This document shows, one piece after another, positions 11,132 to 21,988 of a stretch of DNA of 64,000 nt. The DNA is from Eutreptiella sp. 'Long Island Sound 2002' (taxonomy: Eukaryota; Euglenozoa; Euglenophyceae; Eutreptiales; Eutreptiaceae): contig OZ038379.1 of the NCBI GenBank assembly GCA_964036045.1, forward strand, positions 77,562,138-77,626,137. Direction: 5' to 3'. Within the stretch, counting starts at the first letter, position 1, and every line of letters begins with the position of its first letter. Position numbers and translations under genes: made by a program. A model generated the notes under the pieces. The model was not told the origin of the DNA. It was given only the letters and a program-made list of their open reading frames with translations, and did no database searches.

Positions 11132-12130
11132 TCAGCAGTCCGTGCCCCACTTGAACGTGGATGAGCGATCCACCTGGAGTCGACACACTTCGTGCACTTC
11201 TTTCAGCGTCTCGACGCCAGCCATGAACTTGAAGGTGTAATGACCCGTGTAGTGTCGACGAGTGTCACTTTCGAGGGCATGCTACTGAATCAGGATACCA
11301 GATCGATGGTTGAGCAATCGAAGGTTAGGATCACCAGGTCGACCGTCGACGGGGCACTTGTACTGGAATACGAAAACACTCTTACGGGCAAGCGCTCGAA
11401 ATTGTCCCGGTCCCAATGTTTGTGCCTTTGTCGAATAGAAATCCCAAAGGTTCGACCCTTTCCAAACCTCCTCGCTCCACAAATGCGTCCGATTGGTGAC
11501 TTCAAAGGAGAACGCATCATGTCGACCAGTGGACCATCGATAGGTTTCCTTTGAACCAGTACCAGCGGCCATGATGTGGTAGAACTGACCAGTTCGCGTA
11601 TCGACTCGCCACCATGTCGTGTCGGCAATCGAAACTCGTCGAACAAAGATGATAGCACTTACGTCATCGACTCCAGGGCCGAGGGCATATCCGTCAATGA
11701 CCTCAAGCATCTCGGTTCAAGAACTTTCTTCTTGGAGTCGACCGAGGTGTTGATGTACATACTGTCCATCAGCGAGGGCACTCTGCAGAGCGAATCAAAC
11801 CGCTTCTGCAGTCACAAGGCTGGAAGTCGTGTCGACAATGACCTTCATTTGCCCCAGGTGTTGGTGCTCGCACGGACATCTCGGCGTATGACTTCCACCA
11901 ACTCGCCTCGTTCTTGTAGCATCAAGCGCACTCTAGATCTTTCTTCCGAATACATGAGGTCTCTCGTTATTTCATATTGCACAGACCCGGCTTGTTTTGA
12001 GCTGTGGATCGAACGTATCTCCGGCAAGTCCAGGGATGTTCGAGTGGAGGAGCTACAGGTCGTATGTGTCTGTGGGGCTCCAGCAATGGATCTGGATCCA
12101 CGCATGAGTCTTCGAGGACTTCACGCTGCA
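11132..12130 (-). pseudogene. Element B third ORF, env position, function unknown
   Basis: Downstream of the chromodomain, the minus strand holds a second reading frame of roughly 330 codons. The first part (12105-11845) includes a charged, likely helical stretch (LMLQERGELVEVIRRDV). After one frameshift near 11845 the frame continues with TAEAV, HLGRLQEES, the segment 11710-11282 (IADTTWWRVDTRTGQFYHIM, YRWSTG, HLWSEEVW) and on to a TGA at 11132. Three in-frame stops interrupt it; all are explained by single C-to-T changes (CGA or CAG codons). I see no membrane segment or signal peptide, so it is env-like only by position. A strong acceptor, CCTCACCTCTTTGCAG, lies just upstream (complement of 12126-12141). 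I do not recognise the family. Confidence 0.55.
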
Positions 12131-12141
12131 AAGAGGTGAGG
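12126..12141 (-). promoter_or_regulatory. Candidate 3' splice site before B's third ORF
   Basis: The minus strand reads CCTCACCTCTTTGCAG, a pyrimidine tract ending in CAG, between the last pol stop codons and the first codons of the third ORF. Env-type genes of retroelements are commonly expressed from spliced mRNA, so the position fits, but no donor was identified. Confidence 0.35.
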
Positions 12142-12156
12142 TTACTCAGGGTGGAG

Positions 12157-15100
12157 TCAAAGAAACTTAAGGTATACAGGATCCTCCTCTAGAGCTTTGC
12201 TCGACTCCCAAGACCATGTGTCGTCATCCCATTCACAACGGTACAGGAACGTGCGGGGCTTTTTAGATCCCACTCGACGTCTAGCCAGGATCTTGACAAG
12301 TCGAGGAGATTGTCCGGTTTTGACAGGGGGCATCGGGAACTCCCACACGGGCTGTCCCTCTCGATGGATTTAGGGCTTTATGCTGTCGCGATTGGAAACT
12401 CGCAACCCATCGAAGGGGGCAGGGATGTCAAGTTTAACATTCTTGCCCTTGTTCAGTACCTCGAGAACTTTGTAAGGGCCGCACCAGACAACATCGAGTT
12501 TCCCTTTATGTCGATATTCCGGTACCAACACCCACCATCGTTCACCCACTTCAGGCACTCAAACTTGTCGGTCCATTTGCAGGACCACATGCATCTGGCG
12601 TCGACGTTCCTCGGCAAGCATTGCACAAACAGAATCGAAGGTACGTTCCGCTCGTTGCATGTATTCATTCACGGTCGATGGCTCATGTGCATGAGAAGTC
12701 ATTCGGTGAAAATACAATGGAAAATGGGGTGTTCGTCCCTCATCTATCTCAAACGGGGATAGCCGAAGGCTATTGGACGTCAGGTTGTTAAACTGAATCT
12801 CGGCGAACAGTAGGTTGACATCCCACTCGTTTCTACCAAAGATGCCGCGTGTACGCAGGCGCTGGAGGATCGACTGGTTGCTGCGCTCTGCTAAGCCATT
12901 GCCTCGAGGATGGTTGGCTACCGTTTGGTGCATCTGGATCTTGAAACGCTGAGCCAACTCTCTCCACGCTTGGGACTCGAACAGCTTGTCTCGATCGGAA
13001 ACAATTTGTTGAGGGCATCCTTTCAGTCGAACCACTTCATCGAGGAACACATAGATAAGGTCGTCGGCTGTCATATCCTTGCGACAAGGGATGAACATTC
13101 CACGCTTGGGGAATCGGTTGACCACAGTCATGATGGCGTCATGGCCCCTTGTGGTCGGCGGCAATCCTGAAACCCAATCCATGGACACACTGTGCCATTT
13201 GATGTCAGGCACCGGTAATGGTTTGGGCACTCTGGCGGTGTGGACTCGCCTTGACTTCGCCGCTTGACACACATCAAAACTTAGGATGTTTCGCTTGACG
13301 TAATGTCGGAGCGCAAACAAACGTAGTCGCGCTTGATCAGTGCCATGGTTCGAAGTACACCCGAATGGCCGTAGAACTCCGACTCGTGATACATAGCCAC
13401 AATCGAGTTCACGAGTGATCGAGGGACAGGCACACGTTTGCCCTCTGTCGACAAATGGAAAAATTTGCCATCATCGAAGGACAACTTGGAATGGCGGAGT
13501 TGGTGTCGTGCTGCAGGGCTTCAAACCGCGACTTCGTAGATGTGCTTCGTATGTGGGTCTTCTCGATAAGCAGCTGCCCAGACAGCTGTCGAAGTCAAGT
13601 CCTTGCACTGATAGTGTTGATGCACTCGGCGGTGTGTACCTTTAAGACTCGACGGGTACGGCGTGTTCGGCCCAACCTTAGACAAGGGAACTGATTGTAA
13701 TGTGCCGTCACGGTGACGTCCACAGCGAATCAGCTCCACCATGGTCGGAGCATATCGAAGTTCTTTGCCAAAAGTGACTCGAAGAGGGCGGTCCATGCTT
13801 ACATCGGGAAGGTCGTCGGTGTCGGCAGGCATGTCCGGCTCGTTCCCAGCATCATCGAGATGTATGTCTGGTTCGTGTGAATCCTCAGCCACAATCTCGT
13901 CTGATGGTACTGGCTCCAGGTCCTCCGGCTCGTCCGTTGTTGCGTTTGATGGTAGCGGCTTCAGGTCCTCTGGCTCGACGGCCGGCTCAGTGTTGAATTG
14001 GAGGGTCAGCATCAGGTTCCTTCCCCACGGAGCTTCCGCTTCGAAGCGAAACGTACAGGTGGTCGTACGGCTGGGGCCACACCTCGTCGTGAGGGAACGA
14101 GTCCTCGAGTACATGCAGGAACTCGTCGACAGGTTCTCCTTCTGGTGAAGCCCAATTCTCGACCAAGGGGATTACAAAGGCCCCAGTACGTGTAGCATTC
14201 TCGATGTCCATCAACTGTTGCGAAGTCAGGCGGGAACAGGCGTCCGCTGCTGGATTCTCGAGGCCCGGTACATACCATAACATTAGGTTGTATTCTTCGA
14301 GAGACTGGGACCAACGTGCTTGTCGTGGTGTCAGCGGTCGAGGGCATGTCTTGAGATAACGAAGACTATCGTGGTCAGTGTGCACATGCACCTGCTGCGG
14401 TTCTCAAAGTAGATGAAACCACTGCTTCAAGGCTAACACGATTGCCAACAGCTCCGGTTCTCGAATCTGGTATCGAGTTTCGGCAGGTTGCATTTTCCGC
14501 GACATGAAGGCAATAGGTCGAAGATGTCCCTTGTACTTCCCATGCGCACATCGCTGCGCTAGCGTAGCACCCACGCAGTCGTTCGAAGCATCCGTGTACA
14601 AGTGATACGGTTGTTGGGGGTCAATAGCACTGAGATGTGTCGCATTGATCATTGCCTGCTTCAGCTTATCGAAGGAAGCTTGATGTACGGCTGTCCACTC
14701 CCACTCAAAGTCTGCCTTAAACGTTGCGGTCAGAGGGGCTGCGACAGCTTGGAACCCTTCGACAAACTGCTGGTAAAATCCACACAATCCAATGAATTGT
14801 CGAACTTCATGAACCGTAGTCGGCAGAGGCCAACCTCGAATGACCTTGATCTTTTCGGGGTCCATGGGTACTCCATCTTTGTCGATGATGTATCAACAGA
14901 AGGGTACTCGACTCTGGAAGAACGTGGATTTATCAATGCAGGGAAAGAGCAGGTGTTGATGGAGTAGTTCATGTACCAAATCGAGATGTTGTTGATGTTC
15001 ATTCCCATCTTTCGAGAAGACGAGGAAGTCGTCGATGTACACCCATACAAAGATCCCCAGTGGTCTCGGAGGACATCATTCACCACGCGTTGGAACGTCG

Positions 15101-16523
15101 ATGGCGCATTACAGAGGCCAAAGGGCATAACAACCCACTCGAAGGAACCCAATTGCGTGTTGAAGGCGGTTTTCTCGATATCTTCGTCGTGGATTCGGAT
15201 CTGGTGGAACCCACTAACAAGGTCGATCTTCGAAAATGCGGTGGAACCCCCCAGTGTACTCAAGATGGCTTGGATCAATGGTAAGGGATACCGATCTCGA
15301 ACTTTTCGCGTATTCAACACTCGGGATTCGACGCACATACGCCATTTACCATTCGCTTTCTTCACCAGCAGGCAACCAGCTCCGTATGGACTCGAGGATG
15401 GTCTGATCCGACCAGAGCGATGCAACTTGTCCAATTGTCGTGGAAGTTAATCCAGTTCACTCGGGTCCATTTTGCAAGGGTGTACCCACGGTGGATTGTC
15501 TTCGGAATCGAGGCGTATTCCATGATCTCTACCAGGTCGATACGGAGGTAGGTCTCCATACTCCGCCTTCTCCCGGTCGTAGAGGTCCGCCCACTTGTGT
15601 AATCAAATCGGCAGTTTGCGTCGAGAGGGGTTAAGCCCGTCATTGTCATCGCTGGCTTGCATCTTGTACATTTGATCGACCGGCACTGCGAGTCGAGGCA
15701 TGCAGCACAGAAATACTTGATCCCCCGTGAGATCAGGTCGACGGCTCTCTTTTTTGAGTTTCGGCAACGAAATGTACTCAATCTCCATATCGCTGCACTG
15801 GTCATCGGTGATTCCATCTTCCGTTTTGGACTCATCGTACATGTCAGCACCGTGCTGGACGTGTGTCGACGAGTGTAGGTCGGGGCGTTCCTTGGCATGT
15901 GGGGTAGGATTTCCAACCGGACTCGCTTTCGAGGCACTAGATGAAAGTATCGAAAGAAGGTCCAGCTTCCAAGCGGCTTGAAACTGTAGCCGGGTGGAAT
16001 GCCTTGATTCGCCAAAAGACAACCGGTACAAATTCGAACCATGTTGGATGTCTGCGTATCGTTCCTTCCAGTTGACAGTCGGATTGTAGCTTCGAAGCCA
16101 TGGCAGTCCAAGTACCACATCCGGCAGAATCTCCAAGACCTTGAAGTGATGTCGAAATACAAGTTCTCCAACTCGAACATGGGCTCTCGTGTAGTACCGT
16201 ACTTCGACTTGAACACCTCTGGCTGTCAAGACGTGTCCAGGGTTTCTCAGTTTATAGAGGGTAGGTCGCGCCCTCTTTGCAGTCTGCATTGACATGAACT
16301 CGCTGGTCGCCCCACATTCGACCAACAATTCTACACTGGAGTCAAAGGAGTCTTCACGACATGCGCAAATGCGCCCTCAAACCGTGAACAGAGACGCATG
16401 CTCAGGTTCCGTTTCCTTGACGTTGACACCTCCAAATGTCGAATTTCTTTTGCGTTTATTGGTGTGATGGTGGTGTTCAGGTCTTCTCAAGGACGTCCAC
16501 CACCAGGTCTTCGGAAATGTCTT
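12157..16523 (-). pseudogene. pol: Element B pol: protease, RT, RNase H, integrase, chromodomain
   Basis: Order on the minus strand: a protease-like segment with VECGATSEFMS near 16320 (the usual D of the D-C-G-A type active site is E here) and VVLGLPWLRSYNP; RT from about 15450 with KIDLVSGFHQIRI, MPFGLCNAPSTFQ and the catalytic YIDD at 15028-15039; RNase H with YTDASNDCVGATLAQ and VHTDHDSLRYLKTC; integrase with a damaged HHCC finger (HESEFYGHSG, one Cys missing before DVCQ), catalytic D in SMDWVSGLP, D in QIVSDRDKLF and E in GLAERSNQS; a GPYKVLEVL (GPY/F) module; and a chromodomain with FLYRCEWDDDTWSWESS. Several frameshifts (about 15060, 14400, 14000, 13500, 12560) and stops make it non-functional. 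It follows gag without a separate promoter. Confidence 0.85.
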
Positions 16524-18182
16524 CTAGGCCGTTGTGGGCCTTTCTCTGCTTTTGGGACGGGATCGAAACCGTCCCTTGCTGTCTCGAATTTGATCTCGTC
16601 TCGGCGTGTTCCACTCTGATTCCCGACGCTCTCGTCCTCGGGATGGCGGTCGATGCTTTGGACAGTCGCGGGCCAAGTGGCCTTGTTCGCCATAATTGTA
16701 GCAACGCCTACTTTCTCGACCATCTTGGCGTCCACCATCTTGGCGTCCGAACCGTTCATTATGACGTTCACCAATGTAGGCATGTAGTTCTTCTCGGAGC
16801 TTGGCAATTGCATCGAGGTTCATCGGCTCTAGCACAGTCAAAGCCATGGGGGCTGCAGCTGGAGTCGGCATGGGGTTGACGTGCGGCGTTGGCATAGGGT
16901 GGGATCGGAATGTGGGAGTCGAAGTTGGTGCAACCATCATAGGCAGGGGTCTTAACACCGCAGGACCCATGGTATCTGATGTCGTTCTAGATGCGTTCTG
17001 TACCTCTTCGGGCTGATATCCGGCCGCAATGTAGGCTTCTGCGATGGCCTCCATCAAGGTATCGAACCCGAATGGTCTACCAGAACGCCATCTCGAACGG
17101 ACTTCAACGATATACTGCCGATGAACAGCGTCATTCGACAAACCTTCAACAAATCAAGAGTTGACGAGGTAACCCATCTGAAGGTCACTGGTGTTGACCT
17201 TCGACTTGATAAGGCAAGTGCGGAATTCTCTGACGTAGTCCGCATGTTGAGGAAACTCACTTTCTTTCAAGCTCAACATTCTCAACACGTACACTGGCTC
17301 ATGGGATATGCAATCGAAATGTTGGCCCAACACACGCATGAGCTCGAACCAGTCATCCTGTACAGCTTTCGTCAAACTATGGTAATACTCAGCAGCATCA
17401 CCTTCAAGCAGGAACGATATGGTTGTCACCTAATCGACGGGTGAAGTGATATCCGACAGGATGAAGGCTCCTAACAAGTCCTCCTTCCATGTACGAAACT
17501 CTCCAGATCCAGGTCTCCCAGAGAATCTTTCAACCAGCTTATTCAAGCGTTCGACACGACGTCCTAGAATCTCTTGTGTTGGAGCACGCTGGACTGCGAA
17601 TTGGTGCGCTGGATGTGGGTCGAAGACAGGTGGTTGTGGAGGTGGTTGTTGTGGAGGGTGAGGTGAAATGCTCGGCGGTGCATACGGCGGATGGCTGGAA
17701 GAAGACAGCTGTGGTTGTGGTTGTGGTTGTAGCTGTGGTTGTGGTTGTGGAAACTGGAAGTTGTTCGAGGGTTGTTGGCTTGAAACTCGTACAAATTCGT
17801 TGAGAAGGGCGTAACATTGCGACAATTCATGCTCTACGCGTCGAAGTTCGCTTACAGCAGCTTGAGTTGCATTCTCCGTCGAGGATTGCAAAGTGTCGAC
17901 TCGGTGGTCAGTTGCCACAGTAGCACTTGCTGCTGTTGTCTGCAACCCATCGATGCGCTGTTCCAATTCGATGATCTTGGCCTGAGTATCTGCAAGCTTC
18001 TGCGAACAGCTGTGAAGATCACGAGAGAGACATGGAAACCACTCGCTTTCTCGACTTGCGATGCGCTCTGCGATGAACCTTTCTACCGAAATCGAAAATT
18101 CGTGATGCAAGGGTGAATCAGTGCGAAACAGACTGTCTCTGATAAAGTGCAGCATAGCTGCATCGTCGAAGGGCCGCTCCAT
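16524..18182 (-). pseudogene. gag: Element B gag
   Basis: The frame starts at the ATG at 18182, 85 bases inside the 5' LTR. Residues 1-250 hold a coiled-coil-like region (IIELEQRIDGLQ), a Q/P-rich stretch and the start of a capsid (VERLNKLVERFSGRP). After an in-frame TAG at 17430 the capsid continues (ISFLLEGDAAEYYHS), and after an in-frame TGA at 17154 it runs into FVEGLSNDAVHRQYI. A basic zinc-knuckle region follows: CYNYGEQGHLARDCP is a CCHC box whose second Cys is Tyr (TGT to TAT). Both internal stops are single transitions from sense codons, so this was one gag frame. The frame ends with a TAG near 16524 and continues in phase toward pol. Confidence 0.8.
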
Positions 18183-18251
18183 TGTAAATCGAAATCCAAA
18201 TCAAGTTGACGGCGTCGAAGATTGATCTCGAATATTGATCTCCCCGCCACC

Positions 18252-18266
18252 TAGCTGGCTACCACT
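18252..18266 (-). promoter_or_regulatory. Candidate primer binding site of element B
   Basis: Two bases inside the 5' LTR the minus strand reads TGGTAGCCAGCTAGG, which would pair with a tRNA ending CCTAGCTGGCTACCA. I cannot name the tRNA. It is not the common initiator-Met type. Confidence 0.4.
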
Positions 18267-18550
18267 TGTTGTGATTTGTTTCTTGGGAACTCTCTTGTAC
18301 TCCTGTGCCTCTTGTTTCTCGAGAATCCAAAATCTCAAATCGAAAAACCTCGCAGGATCTTTAGACCGGGCACCAATACATAGACACTTCACAAATTCGA
18401 AGACAAAAACTCTGTCCAGAGATCGAAGTATCTTACAGCACTTCATTCACACAACTGGCATTCGATGCTTCCTAAGTATTCACAAGCTGCAGTGCGATTG
18501 CGACTGCGACTTGCGCGCTCGCTGCGCTGCTGCTGGTGGAGGTCATGACA
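18267..18550 (-). repeat. Element B 5' LTR
   Basis: 284 bp, intact. Matches the split 3' LTR and bounds the element at the ttggg target duplication (18551-18555). Confidence 0.9.
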
Positions 18551-18555
18551 TTGGG
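18551..18555. repeat. Target site duplication of element B, right copy
   Basis: ttggg, identical to 3573-3577. Confidence 0.85.
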
Positions 18556-20190
18556 TACCATGAGTACCTTCCTTCTTTCGATTTTGCTGATTTGTGGCGG
18601 AGATACCTCCGGTTTCCCATCCCCGTGAAGGGCTTCTCTAGGTCCGGTTTACCGCAGCACCATCTTGCTGCGAATCACCTGGGCCTTGACCTCCCATTCA
18701 ATCGTTGCAAATTTTTAAAGTCCTCTGCGGCCTTCCTTAGCGACTTGACAACATCGTCAATTCGCCTAGTCCGCCGATCGCCACCGTGGCTCGATCCCAC
18801 TTGACCAGCTCCACCAGCTTGTCTCTTTCTCCATTCGTCAGTCCGCTTCTCCTTATGGACTTTTTCGAGGTGGGCTGGAAAGTATGCCCGCTTTTAATCC
18901 TCGTACACTTTGCACCTGTTGTGGTCGTGCTTATGGGATCGCCCTTTCCCTTAGCGGACCCGGCACCCACCATGTTCCCATCGGTACTCGGTAAAGCTCA
19001 AGGGGGGCTTTCCGATTCTCCGCGGCACCTTTCCTTGACGGGGTGGTGCTTCCCTCCACGTGGCCTTGTCCTGGCCATACTCCTTCGTTTTTTGGGCCAG
19101 GAACACGAAGAAGTGTGCATCTTCATGATCTTCCGGAGTCATGTACTCCCCGCCGGACAACGTCTTTCCATCCGCGCACCCTGGACTTTAATTTCGATCT
19201 TCACTGACGGTTGGTTCGTCTTGAATTTCTCGATACTTCGGATCCTCCCGGCGATCGCATTTCCCATGGCCGTGACAATCCTTAATGTGACCTTCGTTTT
19301 TGGCATTAAGCTTCAACTCCACGCTCATGTATTGGACTATTGAGTCCAGGCTCATGCGGGCTGGGATCATCTGCATTCTCAGCTTTTCTCCACGTCTCCA
19401 TTCCACGTTGTTGAGCCGCAAGAGACGTCCTCCGGCCGTGTCCCCAACCACCTCCACGTAGACCGACTTCTTCATGGAGATCATCCGGTCCGGCTCTCCC
19501 AAGTTCTGCTGAAGTACTCCATGATACGAGGATGCTGATCTTTCGGCGACATAATACGTACTGCCATGCTCTTCTCTGCCCGCTTCTTTTCTTTGCCCTC
19601 CACACGCTTCTTCCAGTATGATGGTAATACATCTTGCGGGAGATGGCGAATCTCGCTTGATTCTGACCAATCTTCCACTTGCTTCAGAAGCCGGCGGTAC
19701 TTACGGAGATACCTCCTGCAATCCCTCAACCGCAACTTCCCATGCTCCAAGTTGAGGGGTATTGACCGAAGATCGTCCAACTTCTGGTTTGGAGCGTCCA
19801 CTCTTTCTTCTTGCTCCAAACAATCCAGGCATTGCTCCTCCGTACTGATCCTCTTCTTCCGAACTGGATCACGTAAATCTAGCTCCGAGGCCAAACGGTG
19901 TGCGAAAGTGCAACATGCCCACTTGTCACGGGCATCCACGACTTCCTCGGCATAATCCCGCTAGTCGAAAATGAAGTTGTCGAGGTTGGCAGGATGGGCC
20001 TCGTGGTGGGCAGTTTTTACACCCCAAAGGTTGTCGAGCCTCACAGCATCCCCAACATCTGATGTGATGACACCCCGGAGGCGGATTCCTCCCGAACTCC
20101 CATTGCCCGGGGAGTGGGAATATACGCCCCTGATTTCCATGTCTTCACGCCGCCGGGGATCAGCTTCACCCACGCTCGGACGTCCCATAG
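18551..20190 (-). pseudogene. gag: Element C gag, C-terminal half, decayed
   Basis: The minus strand matches D's gag from about residue 525 to its end: RGVYSHSPGNG, HPANLDNFIFD, the capsid segment RVDAPNQKLDDLRSIPL ... YLRKYRRLLKQVEDWSESSEIRHL, then VYVEVVGDTAGGRLLRLNNVEWRRGE and ARMSLDSIVQYMSVELKLNAKNE, and the zinc-knuckle region (RRIGKPPLSFTEYR, then KHDHNRCKVYE). There are frameshifts near 19500 and stops near 19190 and 18950. Gag ends at a TAG (18638-18640) that is in frame with the pol sequence following it and aligns with the gag-pol TAG of D and F. The N-terminal half and 5' LTR are missing to the right of about 20190. Confidence 0.8.
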
Positions 20191-20206
20191 TCTGGCCAAA
20201 TTTGCT

Positions 20207-20346
20207 GCTAGAGTGTGTGATACACTCAATCAGTGCTACACACCTTTCAAATATCGCCTGTTCTTCGCACACGCTAAGCTGGGGAATGCAAGTTACGAAA
20301 AGATTGCTTTGCAGGTCTCATGCGACCGGCAGCTGGTAAGTGACCT
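20207..20346 (+). other. Possible host exon, unidentified
   Basis: An open stretch (HSLAKFAARVCDTLNQCY ... LGNASYEKIALQVSCDRQL) ends at CAGCTG|GTAAGT, a strong splice donor. The peptide has a coding look (mixed composition, few low-complexity runs), but I do not recognise it. It lies just outside element C on the other strand. Confidence 0.3.
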
Positions 20347-20876
20347 TGAGTTCTGCAAGGATGGGGCAGTGGGAGCTTTTGTTGTATAATTGAGCAGTGT
20401 GCAAGCTGTGTGCTGCGCAGGGTATGTCAGTCACGTAAGGTGTCCGAACAGCCTTACTTGTCAGTGCTCGTTGTGTTACTTGTCGGTACTTTGTGCGTAC
20501 AAACGTGTTTTAGTCTACTTGTAGTGCAGATTTGATGTGAATGTAGAATTGACTTGTGCAGCTTCGCGTGTTTTGGTGCCCGCTTTGTGGAACAATGTCT
20601 TGTATGCACATCTACACATACAAGCTTGCTTTGTTTTTGTTCGGTAACCTTGGTTTCATCTGGTTCTGATTTTCCCATCTTTGAATAATCGGCAACCAAC
20701 AAGTGCCATAGGGAAAACAGAGAGAGGGTTTGCAACTTACCTCCCCTCTTGACCCTTAACTAGTTAAACCTGAGATTATTGTTGACAGTGAGCAGTGGTT
20801 TGATAACTATAGTATTGAAGAGTGTATATTTTATCGTCGTCACTGTTTGTTCATTTTTGTGTCAATGTTTTTCCAA

Positions 20877-20991
20877 GACTGCAAGAGAGGTTGGTAAACT
20901 CGCAGAATTATTTGTAGGACATGCGATTGCTTTCAACTTTGTGCTCTGGCATGCTCAGGAGTGGGATCAAGGTTGTGAACTTGCAAGGCAG
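20877..20991 (+). other. Possible second host exon, unidentified
   Basis: Between ..gtttttccaag and a GTAAGT donor, an in-phase stretch reads TAREVGKLAELFVGHAIAFN ... WDQGCELARQ. It joins in phase with the preceding candidate exon (both boundaries phase 0). The function is not recognised. Confidence 0.3.
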
Positions 20992-21819
20992 TAAGTTTGA
21001 GAATTCTTTTCAGGATTAGTAACAGTGAAAACTTTTGAAGACCCCCCCCCCCTCAAAACAGCTTCGTGCTGACCTTCATTAAACGCTGCCTCTGTTGGCC
21101 AAATTACGTTGAAAAATGTTATGAATGCTCCAAAAGAGTAAAGAAAGAGATGTACTGGTAGTCTTGAACACTTCTGAAAGAGAAGAGGGGGCTTGGCGTG
21201 CAACAAATACCCTGCAAAAGACATGGTTGGTGACTTTTTCTTACTTGAGCTGTGTTTGCGCTTATTCGATGTCTGGCTGCGGTATCCGCTTATTGTTTTC
21301 ATATGCGCTCTTTGCCTTTAGAGGAATGGAATACAATCAAAAACAACACAGATTTCCCATTTGGTAGCCACGTGTCACGGACCATAGTTTGTAGGTTCCC
21401 TTTTTCCTTTTTCACAACTTACCTACGGACAGAAAAAACGTAGTGCCTCTGATGGTAGGGCCATGTGTCATGGACAATCAAGTGCTTTGCCATAGTCATT
21501 GATAGGTGACTCGTAACCGCAGCTTGTGCCCCAATACCGGTTTCAAAAAAATGCATTACATGCGAGTATCTGTGCCTCCTGATTGCCCAACGCGGCTCCG
21601 TCATCCATTGCGAAAGTTACTTTTTTATGATGTCTTGCTATCGCGCTGATCTTGTGTCTATATCAACACTTGGTCTTCGATCCGTGATGGTAGTTTCATA
21701 ATTGTCGTACACCACGTTGTTGTTTCTTTTAGTCCCCTGTTTTTTGTATACTGGGTTCGTTCCGCGTGTCATCCGATTGTTTACGTTCACAATTTAATTA
21801 ACCTCCTCTCTTGCTTTCT

Positions 21820-21988
21820 AGGCTCCGCCTACTGTTCATGGGAAGATGCCACTAGATTCTATGCTTTGTTTGGTCACGGATCTTGAGAGTAAACTATCCA
21901 TGCATACCACCCTTCTATTGAGGTGTAGTTTTCTTGCTTTGAACCTTGCTATACTGTTTATTGCTGCATACCGAAATGTATTTGAATA
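21820..21988 (+). other. Possible terminal host exon, unidentified
   Basis: A pyrimidine-rich acceptor (cctcctctcttgctttctag) precedes an open stretch APPTVHGKMPLDSMLCLVTD ... LNLAILFIAAYRNVFE ending in TAA. It contains a hydrophobic segment. The phase does not obviously match the candidate exon at 20991, so at least one exon would be missing or the call is wrong. Confidence 0.25.

Larger units (their letters stand above)
3578..18550 (-). mobile_element. Element B: Ty3/gypsy chromovirus, split by element A
   Basis: The element is on the minus strand. Its 5' LTR is at 18267-18550 (284 bp) and its 3' LTR is 10561-10659 plus 3578-3759 (281 bp once A is removed). Ends are TGTyATG...CACAACA, with a 5-bp target duplication ttggg. 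Next to the 5' LTR the minus strand reads AG then TGGTAGCCAGCTAGG, a plausible tRNA primer site. A purine tract (AAGGGGGGGTTAG) precedes the 3' LTR. Excluding A the element is about 8.2 kb. The two LTRs differ at about a dozen positions in the first 182 bp (roughly 6% by eye), so B is clearly older than A. Order on the minus strand is gag, protease, RT, RNase H, integrase, chromodomain and a third ORF. All frames are broken by stops or frameshifts. Confidence 0.9.

Noticed and set aside
11576-12139. 187-codon + strand frame in element B
   Set aside because: Overlaps the better supported minus-strand third ORF and has no known domain.
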